A DNA stretch of 64,000 bases, taken from NCBI RefSeq assembly GCF_042682545.1, contig NZ_JBHUHQ010000015.1; one strand, written 5' to 3'. Positions 44,101-51,889 of this stretch are shown here, piece after piece. The notes under the pieces were generated by a model that saw only the letters and a list, made by a program, of their open reading frames with translations, was not told where the DNA came from and did no database searches. The position numbers were made by a program, and so were the translations under genes. This DNA is from Ornithinibacillus salinisoli. Lineage in GTDB: Bacteria; Bacillota; Bacilli; Bacillales; Amphibacillaceae. Numbering within the stretch: position 1 is the first letter of the stretch; each line of letters opens with the position of its first letter.

Positions 44101-45746
44101 ATGAATTAGCATTTTCTGTATCAGATGAACTGTCTGGAGTTTCCTATGTTGAAGTATTTGTTGAAGGGGAATCACTAGGTGTTCTTCCTGCGGATATCGG
44201 TTCTGTAAGCTTTGGTGAGGAATTACCTGCTGGTACAGACGTATCTCTAGTTGCAGTAGATAATGCTGGGAATAGTACAGAAGTTGTACTTTCTGGTGTA
44301 AATGACGGAGCAGTACCTGTAATCAGTGTTACAACTCCGGAAACATTTAGTGTCTTTGATACGAATGAAGTTGTTGTAGCTGGTACCGTTTCTGATGATA
44401 CTGGAATAATTGATTTCAAGGTTGAAGGTGAAGCAGTAGAATTAGTATCAGAGGGTAATGGTGTTTATAGCTTTGAAACAACAGTAACATTTGAAGATGG
44501 GGCAAACCCTATTCACCTGTACGCAAAAGATGAAGCTGGAAATGAAACAACACTTTCAAACAGTCGTTTGATATTCGTTGATACGACAGCTCCAGAATTA
44601 GAAGTAGAAGCTACAGAAACAGTTGCTCAAGATGTTACTTCTGTTGATTTAGTTGCTAGTGTATCTGACAATGCAGAAGAACTTCGATTAATTGTTGATG
44701 GTAATGAAGTGTTCTATAATGAAATGTCAGGATATGATATGGTTCCATTCAGTACAGAGGTTACAACTGAAGTTGATTTAGAACCTGGTAACAACGTATT
44801 TGAATTCGAACTGACTGACCTTGCAGGAAATGTAACGACGAAAGAAGTATCAATTTATCGAGATCCAGTTGCTAGATTATCTGGTGAAAATCGTTATGAG
44901 ACATCTGTTCAGGTAAGTGAACAAGGTTGGGAGTCATCTGACGTAGTTGTACTAGCACGTGGAGATGATTATGCAGATGCTCTAGCTGGTGCTCCATTGG
45001 CTAAGAAACATGACGCACCACTATTATTGACAAAACCTGGTGAGTTAACAGATGTTACAGAAGCTGAAATCGAACGCTTAGGTGCCGAAACAGTATACAT
45101 TCTTGGTGGTGAAGATGCAGTAAGTTCAGACGTTGCAGATGCACTTGAGGCGAAGGATATTACGGTTGAACGCATTGAGGGCTCTAACCGTTATGAAACT
45201 GCTGTAGCGATTGCGAATGAAGTAGTAGAAGGTGAGATAAATGAAGCTGTTCTTGTAAATGGCTCCAACTTCCCTGATGCACTATCTGTAGCTTCTTATG
45301 CTGCAAGTAGTGGCCTTCCAATTCTTCTTGTAAAAGAGGATGCAATACCAGAAGCTACAGAAACAGCACTTGACACGTTAAATGTAGAACAAACACTAGT
45401 TGTTGGTGGTACAGCTGTAATTTCTGATGACGTATTCAATAATGTTCCAAATGCAGACCGAGTATTTGGTGATAATCGCTATGAAACAGCAGTTGAAGTT
45501 GCTAAACACTTTAATGTAGATAGTAATAAGTACTTTGTTGCAACTGGGGCAAACTATGCGGATGCTTTATCTACAGCAGCATTAGCAGCAAAAGAAGGAA
45601 CTGGTATTCTTCTAGTGAAAAACAGTGTATCAAGCCACGTGGAAAACTTTATTGCTGAAAACGCAGTAGAGTTAGTAACCGTAACAGGTGGTTTATCAGC
45701 TGTAAGTGATGATGTTGTAGCAGAACTAAAACAATTGTTAGATTAA
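41148..45746 (+). CDS. Secreted Vpr/lactocepin-like S8 protease with PA domain and three CWB2 repeats
   Basis: The 1532-residue precursor has a signal peptide (1-25), an I9 propeptide (about 50-150) and a subtilisin domain with Asp192 (VIDTGVDPSH), His258 (MHGMHVSG) and Ser581 (GTSMAAPHVAGG). A protease-associated (PA) insert (about 395-525) lies between His and Ser, as in Vpr and lactocepin/C5a-peptidase types. Fn3-like and lactocepin A-type domains follow (650-960; ISPNGDGVQDEAIPLLSFLR), then Ig-like repeats (about 965-1240), then three CWB2 repeats (LSGENRYETSVQVSEQGW; IEGSNRYETAVAIANEV; VFGDNRYETAVEVAKHFN). ATG 41148 follows GGGGAGGAAAG. It has its own promoter at 41015. Confidence 0.92.
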   Translation: MVKKSFAIVMALLLVLSNITMVSAAPQKVDPLNRSKEVQTRDKITKEELDELYDVKDKVRVIVEVEGEPAITYATQQGKKFSELSEGKKEELHSDALESQGKVQNLLKSEKVDLVLKENFTTVFNGFSGEVEYGKVAKIEKLDGVKRVTISNEYERPEVTPDMKYSKELVEAQRTWDEYGYDGEGMIVGVIDTGVDPSHRDFVLTNEEEAALTEGSVESLASENGLPGQYYTAKVPYGYNYMDGNSEIRDLGPGASMHGMHVSGTVGANGDEENGGLKGVAPEAQILALKVFGNDPEMGSTWGDIYIKAIDDAILLGVDVLNMSLGSTAAFVSPEDPEQQAVARAVENGVLMSISAGNSAHLGNGFYNPYASNPDVGVVGAPSLSHDSISVASIENTYMDMDALKFSYGEEEGLFTYMSASDVHPNDVGGTYEIEFVGIGDAEGFGDKDLTGKFAFALRGNAFTDTAFNAMAANAAGVIVYNHSDGWVNMASDPAINIPQLFMQKTDGEELKAALDAGETVSISFEGDVVTAANPLADTMSDFTSWGVTPNLDFKPEITAPGGNILSTFNDDQYGSMSGTSMAAPHVAGGSALVLQRVDDQFELEGKDRVQMAKNILMNTAEPVMDKGTINEMFGTENPYSPRRQGAGIMQLHKAISTPVVVTEANSGEAKVALKEVNDQISFTLEATNYSDEAVTYDVAANVQTDLALFGVMGYAADELEAQELAGANVTINGGDSTVTIPVNGTVSLDVEIDLSEATVYSEDAGTDVDPDTIFENGYFVEGYVTLSNEAQPELSVPYVGFNGDWNEAPVIDELAYDESVTADGEFLSFYEQGAMLFEGEDGYYYLGHDPFSEGAYGRSINKIAISPNGDGVQDEAIPLLSFLRNAKLVEYNVLDEDKNPLRTIKTDTNVRKNYYDGGLGSPYYLNPDFEWDGTVKNQVVEDGQYFYEVSTTIDFPGAEAQSFQVPVLVDTVAPVLESASVDGDELAFSVSDELSGVSYVEVFVEGESLGVLPADIGSVSFGEELPAGTDVSLVAVDNAGNSTEVVLSGVNDGAVPVISVTTPETFSVFDTNEVVVAGTVSDDTGIIDFKVEGEAVELVSEGNGVYSFETTVTFEDGANPIHLYAKDEAGNETTLSNSRLIFVDTTAPELEVEATETVAQDVTSVDLVASVSDNAEELRLIVDGNEVFYNEMSGYDMVPFSTEVTTEVDLEPGNNVFEFELTDLAGNVTTKEVSIYRDPVARLSGENRYETSVQVSEQGWESSDVVVLARGDDYADALAGAPLAKKHDAPLLLTKPGELTDVTEAEIERLGAETVYILGGEDAVSSDVADALEAKDITVERIEGSNRYETAVAIANEVVEGEINEAVLVNGSNFPDALSVASYAASSGLPILLVKEDAIPEATETALDTLNVEQTLVVGGTAVISDDVFNNVPNADRVFGDNRYETAVEVAKHFNVDSNKYFVATGANYADALSTAALAAKEGTGILLVKNSVSSHVENFIAENAVELVTVTGGLSAVSDDVVAELKQLLD

Positions 45747-45799
45747 TAGATAAAGTAGGCATAAATTTCTATTCTATGCTAATCTATTAACGTAATTAG

Positions 45800-45838
45800 A
45801 GAGAAGATTTCCTAATTATATAGGGAATCTTCTCTTTA
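45800..45838 (+). terminator. Terminator after the third protease
   Basis: AGAGAAGATTTCCT (45800-45813) pairs with AGGGAATCTTCTCT (45822-45835) with one weak pair, then TTATT. Confidence 0.8.
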
Positions 45839-46011
45839 TTTATTAAATGTCCTTTAAGAAATACCCTTTCGAGCATAAGAAAAATTAATTATCTTCACTA
45901 CACCACAAAACTCCCACTTCCTTATAATTGAATGTCTCCACTCGATTCCAATCGTCATTTTCCATTATTCAACCACAAAATTCCGCGAAATTTTATGTTT
46001 TATTCCTATAT
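45839..46011. other. Intergenic sequence
   Basis: This is part of the 384-base gap between the third protease and the APC permease. No gene or RNA is seen; the notable element is the repeat at 46012-46052. Confidence 0.4.
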
Positions 46012-46052
46012 ACTTCCGTATTCACCGTATTCTTTCCGTATCACTTCATATT
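46012..46052. repeat. Short direct repeats CCGTAT ahead of the permease operon
   Basis: CCGTAT occurs at 46016, 46025 and 46036, with TCATAT at 46046: four copies at 9-11-base steps, so on the same face of the helix. They lie about 80-120 bases before the permease start, where a regulator could bind. Confidence 0.5.
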
Positions 46053-46130
46053 CTAAAAATATCAAAAATGTATTAATTCCTTGTTTTTGAGATAATTAGT
46101 TAGTAAAACGAAATAAAAAGGAGATCATTT

Positions 46131-47591
46131 ATGGAAGAACGAAAGACACTGAAGAAATCATTAAAAGCACACTGGGTTTGGGCGATTGCTCTTGGGTCCT
46201 CCATCGGTTGGGGTGCTTTTGTACAACCTACAACATGGATGTCATCAGCTGGTCCAATGGGCGTAATTGCCGGTTTTGGAATAGGTGCTGTATTAATGAT
46301 GCTTATCGCCGTTAGTTATGGCTTTCTCATTAAAAGCTTCCCGGTATCTGGAGGAGAGTTTGCCTATTCGTATATTAGCCTTGGCAGGACCCATGCATTT
46401 ATTAGTGGGTGGTTTTTAACACTAGGTTACATATGTATTGTAGCACTCAACGCATCCGCATTCGCACTTATGTTTAAATTTGTTTTCCCAGCATTAATTG
46501 AAAATCTTAAGCTTTACCAAATTGCTGGATGGGATGTTTACGGTATGGAAATCGTAGTCGCGTCAGTTGCACTTGGCGTATTTGGTTTCTTTAATGTAAA
46601 AGGTACAGGCTTATCTGGACGTATGCAGTTTATATTTTGTAGTGTAATGGTCATCAGTGTTGTAGCGCTAACACTACTAGTCGGTGCGCAACCAGGAGCA
46701 GGACTTTCCAATGTAGCACCAATGTTCCCGGCAGATACAACAGCATTTGCGGCAATTATTTCAATCGTTGCCATCGCGCCATGGGCATATGTCGGATTTG
46801 ATAATGTACCACAGGCAGCAGAAGAATTTCATTTTTCATCGAAAAAAGCATTCACATTAATCATATTAGCGATTCTTTTCGCAGCACTTTTATATAGCTT
46901 AATGATTTTAGCAACCGCAATGATTGCACCTTGGGAAAGCCTAGTTGCTCAAGGAGAAGTATGGGGAACTGGGGCTGCAGTTCAAGAATTACTCGGAACC
47001 ATGGGAATAATCATTCTTGTAACAGCATTAACGATGGGGATATTTACTGGATTAAATGGATTTATTATTTCATCTAGCCGTCTGTTATTTGCCATGTCAC
47101 GTGCAAAAATTATCCCAGAAGCATTTTCCAAATTGCACCCGAAGCATAAAACACCATATGTGGGGATAATCTTTACGGTAATTGTATCGATGTTCGCACC
47201 TTGGTTTGGCCGAGAAGCATTACTCTGGGTCGTTGATATGTCATCTGTTGGGGTAACAGTTGCATATTTCTATACGTGTTATACAGCATTTAGCTTATTT
47301 AGAACAAAAATGGGATCTGGCTTTAATCCAGCAAAACACGTTGTAGCACCAATGAAAAAAGTCATCTCAGCAGTAGGTATGGCAGCAAGTCTCGTGTTCC
47401 TAGGTCTTTTGCTAATCCCAGGATCACCAGCATTCTTAGGCATTCAATCGCGAATTGCATTAGCCATTTGGATTGGACTAGGAATTATATTCTACTTCAT
47501 CAAACGTAAAGAATTTAATCAAATCCCAGAAAAAGAATTGAACTATCTAATTCTAGGAAACGAAAAAATCGAAGCGGAAAATAGAGAATAA
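46131..47591 (+). CDS. APC-superfamily amino-acid permease
   Basis: The 486-residue protein has about 12 membrane helices. Helix 1 holds the unwound APC motif GSSIGWGAFVQPTTWMSSAG (about residues 22-41) and helix 6 the segment IAPWAYVGFDNVPQAAEEFH, both substrate-site elements in this superfamily. It should import an amino acid or amine by proton or sodium symport. It leads a run of three same-strand genes (permease, sodium symporter, amidohydrolase), separated from the second by a GC-rich repeat. AAAAGGAGATC precedes ATG 46131. Confidence 0.88.
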   Translation: MEERKTLKKSLKAHWVWAIALGSSIGWGAFVQPTTWMSSAGPMGVIAGFGIGAVLMMLIAVSYGFLIKSFPVSGGEFAYSYISLGRTHAFISGWFLTLGYICIVALNASAFALMFKFVFPALIENLKLYQIAGWDVYGMEIVVASVALGVFGFFNVKGTGLSGRMQFIFCSVMVISVVALTLLVGAQPGAGLSNVAPMFPADTTAFAAIISIVAIAPWAYVGFDNVPQAAEEFHFSSKKAFTLIILAILFAALLYSLMILATAMIAPWESLVAQGEVWGTGAAVQELLGTMGIIILVTALTMGIFTGLNGFIISSSRLLFAMSRAKIIPEAFSKLHPKHKTPYVGIIFTVIVSMFAPWFGREALLWVVDMSSVGVTVAYFYTCYTAFSLFRTKMGSGFNPAKHVVAPMKKVISAVGMAASLVFLGLLLIPGSPAFLGIQSRIALAIWIGLGIIFYFIKRKEFNQIPEKELNYLILGNEKIEAENRE

Positions 47592-47597
47592 GGGCAA

Positions 47598-47690
47598 GTG
47601 GGACGGAGGGTCAGTCCCCCCGGACTGGGACAAGGGGTCAGACCCCCCGACCCATCCGGCCACCAGTGGGACGAGGGGACTGACCCCCAC
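47598..47690. repeat. GC-rich GGGACAAGGGGTCAGACCCC-type repeats, three copies
   Basis: Three imperfect copies of a self-complementary unit, GTGGGAC(G/A)(G/A)(A/G)GGGTCAG-ACCCCC, at about 47598-47621, 47626-47648 and 47666-47689. They are strikingly G+C-rich against an AT-rich background. Each has GGGGTC facing GACCCC, so each can fold on itself or pair with the others. Their place between two co-directional transporter genes suggests an mRNA hairpin or a mobile palindromic repeat. Confidence 0.65.
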
Positions 47691-47730
47691 AACCCACCAA
47701 CGACCTCAACAAAAAAAGGGAGTGCGCAAC

Positions 47731-49164
47731 ATGACGTGGTATTTAAGTTATATTTTGATTTATTTTATTTTGATGTTTGCGATGGGTTTTTATTATTTCT
47801 GCAAGGTAAAGACCTATGATGATTATCTAATTGGAAGCTGGAATACTGGATTTTGGAAAATTACCGGTACGATAGTTAGTACCTGGTGTGGTGCTGCCGT
47901 ATTTATTGGCTGGGTCGGTATGGGCTTTACAGTAGGACTTTCAGGATTTTTCAAATTTGCTTTACCTGGAATTTTATTCTGTTTATTATTAATCGTTGCA
48001 TTCGCAGGTCCCTTAAGAAGACAGCGTTTGTATACTTTAGCTGACCTTTTTGGAGAGCGTTTCGGAGGAAGATCTGGAATTATTCCATCCATATTATCTG
48101 CATTTATTTATTCCGTACCAACACTTGCGTTACAAATGGTTGGGATGTCAACGATTTTCAATATTACGCTTGGAATTGAACCAAGTAAAGGGATTGCGTT
48201 ATCATTCGTACTAATTTTAGGTTTTACTATTTTAGGTGGATTACCTGCAACTATTATTACAGATGCAATCCAATCTATTGTCGTTATTATTGGAATTGTC
48301 GTCTTGTTTATTACGAGTATTGTTTATGCTGGTGGAATTGGCGATGCGATTGCCAATACATCCTTCGAATATATTAGTCCACTTGGTCCTGATGGATTAG
48401 GAGAAATCTTACTTTATGCATTATCTGTTGGACCATTCTATATGGTATGGCAATCAACATGGCAACGAATTTTTGCATCAGAAAGTGAAGAGGTTGCGAA
48501 AAAAGCTGGGATTACCGGGTTTGTTATTGCCGGATGTATCTCATTTCTACCCTTTTCAATTGGAGTGATTGCACGTCAATATGTACCATTAGATATGGAT
48601 CCTGACTTGTTATTCTCTTATGTTACAGCGGAACTACTACCTCCAGCTATCGGAGGGATTGTATTTATTGGTTTACTAGCTGCTTTAATGACGGGTGCAA
48701 CATCATTTATTTTACAAGGAAGCTCCAACCTAACTCGTGATTTGTTTCAACGTTTAGTCAAACCAAATGCAAATAATAAACAATTGATGATGACAGCACG
48801 AATTGCAGTCGTAATTATTTCTGCTCTTGGTTTACTTGTTTCTTATTTCGTAACAGACATTGCAAGTGCATACCAATGGGCATTACGTCTTTCTGCAACT
48901 GTGCTCGTATTCCCATTCTTAGCGGTTATGTTCTGGAAACGTACGACAAAAGCAGGAATGCTTGGTAGTATGACCTTGGCTTTAATTGCCACACTCAGCT
49001 GGCCATTCTTAGGTATTGCAATTGATCATACAATCTTCGGATTTACGGTTTCGATTGTTAGTTTAGTTGTTATTAGCTTATTGACACAACATGATGAAAC
49101 AGAGCAAGTTCGTGCGGTATATTGGGAGGACCTTGATTCTGCCAGTAAAAAGGAAGAAGCATAG
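47731..49164 (+). CDS. Sodium:solute symporter family protein
   Basis: The 477-residue protein has about 13 hydrophobic helices of the SSS family: TYDDYLIGSWNTGFWKITGT with the family's early motif, STWCGAAVFIGWVGMGFTVG, the TILGGLPATIITDAIQSIVV segment and GLLAALMTGATSFILQGSSN near helix 8 (sodium site). I chose ATG 47731, with AAAGGGAG eight bases upstream; the GTG 47722 overlaps that site. It sits 24 bases before the amidohydrolase gene, so both are probably one transcript; the substrate of pump and enzyme may be the same. Confidence 0.9.
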   Translation: MTWYLSYILIYFILMFAMGFYYFCKVKTYDDYLIGSWNTGFWKITGTIVSTWCGAAVFIGWVGMGFTVGLSGFFKFALPGILFCLLLIVAFAGPLRRQRLYTLADLFGERFGGRSGIIPSILSAFIYSVPTLALQMVGMSTIFNITLGIEPSKGIALSFVLILGFTILGGLPATIITDAIQSIVVIIGIVVLFITSIVYAGGIGDAIANTSFEYISPLGPDGLGEILLYALSVGPFYMVWQSTWQRIFASESEEVAKKAGITGFVIAGCISFLPFSIGVIARQYVPLDMDPDLLFSYVTAELLPPAIGGIVFIGLLAALMTGATSFILQGSSNLTRDLFQRLVKPNANNKQLMMTARIAVVIISALGLLVSYFVTDIASAYQWALRLSATVLVFPFLAVMFWKRTTKAGMLGSMTLALIATLSWPFLGIAIDHTIFGFTVSIVSLVVISLLTQHDETEQVRAVYWEDLDSASKKEEA

Positions 49165-49188
49165 TACGATGAAAGAAGGCGAGGCATC

Positions 49189-50838
49189 ATGAGTAATATA
49201 GATCTCATTATTAAAAATGCAAATATAATAACGGTTGATGAGAATAATACAAGAGCTGGCTCCCTTGCTGTAATGAACGGAAGGATTAAAAAAATCTGGA
49301 CTCAGCCAGAACCACCTTTACATGAGGTGGACCTTGCATCATCAACTAAAACACTTGATTTACAAGGCAAAACACTAATGCCTGGTTTTATCGACACCCA
49401 TAATCACTTGCTGATGTACGCTCAATTCCGCAAACAAGCGAATTGCAGTACACCACCGAATAAAAATATTTCTGACATTCTACAAAGGGTGAAAGAACTT
49501 GCTGATAAAACTTCAGAAGGCGAATGGGTAATGGGCTGGGGATATGATGATACCTTGCTCGAGGAAAAACGTCACCCAACCCGTGAGGAGCTAGATAATA
49601 TAGCGCCAAATCACCCAGTATTCCTTCGTCACATTTCTGTGCACTTTGCTGTTGCTAATTCAAAGGCATTGGAACTGGCGGGAGTTAATGAAGAAACACC
49701 AGACCCAAAAGGTGGACACTTTGGGCGTAATGAAAATGGGAAGTTAGACGGCGTATTACACGAGTTACCAGCACTTGATCCGGTACAAGCGATCATCCCA
49801 GATCCCTCTGTTGACGATCTTGCTGCCTTAATCGGTGAGGCATCTCAAGATTATCTAGCACAAGGAATTACGACGAGCTCGGATGCTGGCGTTGGACTAG
49901 ATCAAGGAAAAGTTGAATTAGAGGCGCATATTAAAGCATCAGCAAATGGGGATAATCCACTTCGTATGCGTCTCATGATACTTCATCATTTATTAAGTGA
50001 ACAAGGACCTTTTCATAAGTATTCAGCACAAAAGTTGGATGAAGAAATAAAGCAGCGTACAAATGGAAAAGCAACCCTAGACAGTGCAAAACATTTTCAG
50101 GATGGATCTATACAGGGAATGACAGGTGCACTGAGAAAGCCGTACCATAATGATTCGAATGTTTACGGGGAACTCTTAAATGATCAGGAGGATTTCAATG
50201 ATGAAGTCCAAAACCTTCACGAACGTGGATTTCGCGTTACGATCCATGGCAATGGGGACCGTGCAATTGGTTCGATTCTCGATGCTTATGAAAATGCCTT
50301 AAAAATCGCACCACGAACCGATCATCGCCATCGAATTGAACATGTACAAACAGCAACACCCGATGATCTAGACCGTTTCAAACGATTAGATGTTGCAGCA
50401 TCCTTTTTCATTAATCATGTGTACTACTGGGGAGATAGGCATAAAAATATCTTTTTAGGTCCGGAACGCTCCGAAAGGATTAATCCACTCGCAGATGCAT
50501 CAGAAAGGAAACTTCTATACACCTTGCATTCCGATTGTCCAATCACACCAATATCACCAATCTTCTCCATATGGGCAGCGGTGAATCGTGTGACGAGAGA
50601 AGGTCATGTTTTAGGAAAAGATCAACGTATAAGTTTAGAAAAAGCGCTTAGAACGATGACAATCGATGGAGCAAAGCTTAACTTTGATGAGAAAAATACG
50701 GGTAGTATTGAAGTTGGAAAGTTGGCCGATTTTGTGGTGCTAGAGGCAGATCTATACGAAATTGATCCAATAGAGATCAAGGATGTTAGGATCTTAGCTA
50801 CGTTTATTGGTGGAAAGGAGATATATCATAAGATTTAA
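49189..50838 (+). CDS. Amidohydrolase family protein (YtcJ-like)
   Basis: The 549-residue metal-dependent hydrolase has an N-terminal beta domain (LIIKNANIITVDENNTRAGS), the metal motif GFIDTHNHLLM (about residues 65-75), a central TIM barrel with HFQDGSIQGMTGALRKPY, RVTIHGNGDRAIGSILDAYE and HRHRIEHVQT, and a C-terminal KTGSIEVGKLADFVVLEADL end. This is the YtcJ/AepA-like branch, whose substrates (amides, formamides) mostly are not known. It follows a sodium symporter and a permease, which suggests uptake followed by hydrolysis of an organic amide as a carbon or nitrogen source. Confidence 0.9.
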   Translation: MSNIDLIIKNANIITVDENNTRAGSLAVMNGRIKKIWTQPEPPLHEVDLASSTKTLDLQGKTLMPGFIDTHNHLLMYAQFRKQANCSTPPNKNISDILQRVKELADKTSEGEWVMGWGYDDTLLEEKRHPTREELDNIAPNHPVFLRHISVHFAVANSKALELAGVNEETPDPKGGHFGRNENGKLDGVLHELPALDPVQAIIPDPSVDDLAALIGEASQDYLAQGITTSSDAGVGLDQGKVELEAHIKASANGDNPLRMRLMILHHLLSEQGPFHKYSAQKLDEEIKQRTNGKATLDSAKHFQDGSIQGMTGALRKPYHNDSNVYGELLNDQEDFNDEVQNLHERGFRVTIHGNGDRAIGSILDAYENALKIAPRTDHRHRIEHVQTATPDDLDRFKRLDVAASFFINHVYYWGDRHKNIFLGPERSERINPLADASERKLLYTLHSDCPITPISPIFSIWAAVNRVTREGHVLGKDQRISLEKALRTMTIDGAKLNFDEKNTGSIEVGKLADFVVLEADLYEIDPIEIKDVRILATFIGGKEIYHKI

Positions 50839-51088
50839 TAAATAAAAAATGTATAGCCCCTGTAGAAATGTCTGTATTATGTTGAATATTCTGGTATAAC
50901 GGAGTTAACTTCCAATAAAATATTGGGAGATTCGTTTCTCTAGATGTGAAAATATGCAGTTAATTTTAAATTTACATTTAGGGATAGATTTTTTGGTTTC
51001 AAATATTTGTTCATTTTTCTTCTAGTGAATCAAATTTTAAAATTTACAAACGTTTCATAACACCTACATATTTACTTAATAATAATAC

Positions 51089-51123
51089 CTTAGAATAAGA
51101 TTAAATCTTAATCTTATTCTAAG
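51089..51123. repeat. Perfect 16-bp inverted repeat touching the Shine-Dalgarno of the GDPD gene
   Basis: CTTAGAATAAGATTAA (51089-51104), 3-base loop, TTAATCTTATTCTAAG (51108-51123). The right arm runs into AAGGGGGAGA (51121-51130), the ribosome site of the gene starting at 51136. As RNA it could hide the ribosome site; as DNA it is a candidate operator. Confidence 0.75.
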
Positions 51124-51135
51124 GGGGAGAATGGT

Positions 51136-51837
51136 ATGAAAGTTAGAGGTGTCGCCCATCGTGGTTATCCAATCAATTATCCAGAAAACACATTATCTTC
51201 ATTTCAAGCAGCAATTGATTTAGGGTTTACACATATGGAGTTGGATGTCCATTTAAGTAAGGATGGCGTTCCGGTTGTCATGCATGACCATTCCATTGAT
51301 CGGATGACAGATGGCAAAGGTGAAATAAAAAATTACACATTAAAAGAGTTAAAGCAATTTAATATTGAACCGGATGAAAAAATACCAAGCTTAAAGGAAG
51401 CTCTACTTTTAGCTAAGGATCGAATCATTGTATCGATAGAGTTGAAAAAGCCAGAGTTATATCCAGGTATTGAAAGAAAAGTGTATGAGGTTATTTCGAA
51501 ATTAGACATGGTTGATCAAGTTTACATTATCTCCTTTAATCATAAATCCCTTTCAAAATTACGTGTTCTTTCAAGTGAGTTACATATTGGACCTTTAGTT
51601 AGTAGGGTCAAAAAATCTCACTTCAGTTTAATTAAAAAGTTAGATGCTAATTATTTCGCTGTAAAATATGATTCTGTAAAAGATAAACATATTAAACGAT
51701 GTGAAGATATGGATGTGCAATTAGTGGTGTGGACGGTTAATCGGGAAGAGGATATGACATCCATAAGAAATTATCCATCGGTACTAGTAACTACAGATGA
51801 ATTAGAAAAATATAGCAATCTATATCTAACTCGATAA
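51136..51837 (+). CDS. Glycerophosphodiester phosphodiesterase
   Basis: The 233-residue GDPD-family TIM barrel hydrolyses glycerophosphodiesters to an alcohol and glycerol-3-phosphate. Catalytic motifs are at the start: AHRGYPINYPENTLSSF (His8, Arg9, Glu17), then HMELDVHLSKDGVPVVMHDH (metal-binding Glu/Asp and the second His). There is no signal peptide, so it is cytosolic. The C-terminal WTVNREEDM is standard. It is monocistronic, with a hairpin over its ribosome site and a bidirectional terminator after it. Confidence 0.93.
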   Translation: MKVRGVAHRGYPINYPENTLSSFQAAIDLGFTHMELDVHLSKDGVPVVMHDHSIDRMTDGKGEIKNYTLKELKQFNIEPDEKIPSLKEALLLAKDRIIVSIELKKPELYPGIERKVYEVISKLDMVDQVYIISFNHKSLSKLRVLSSELHIGPLVSRVKKSHFSLIKKLDANYFAVKYDSVKDKHIKRCEDMDVQLVVWTVNREEDMTSIRNYPSVLVTTDELEKYSNLYLTR

Positions 51838-51847
51838 TAATAAAACT

Positions 51848-51884
51848 AAAAACCACTGTTTGAAAACATCAAACAGTGGTTTGT
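51848..51884. terminator. Bidirectional terminator between convergent genes
   Basis: AAACCACTGTTTG (51850-51862) pairs with CAAACAGTGGTTT (51870-51882). T-rich on the right for the plus strand; A-rich on the left, giving a T-run on the minus strand. Confidence 0.85.
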
Positions 51885-51889
51885 TTAGT

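Noticed and set aside
47598..47819. 73-codon frame across the GC-rich units and the symporter start
   Set aside because: Its composition (Pro/Gly/Asp repeats) follows the DNA repeat, and it overlaps the real symporter gene out of frame.
50839..51088. Riboswitch ahead of the glycerophosphodiesterase gene
   Set aside because: No known aptamer pattern could be recognised; only the hairpin at 51089-51123 is supported.
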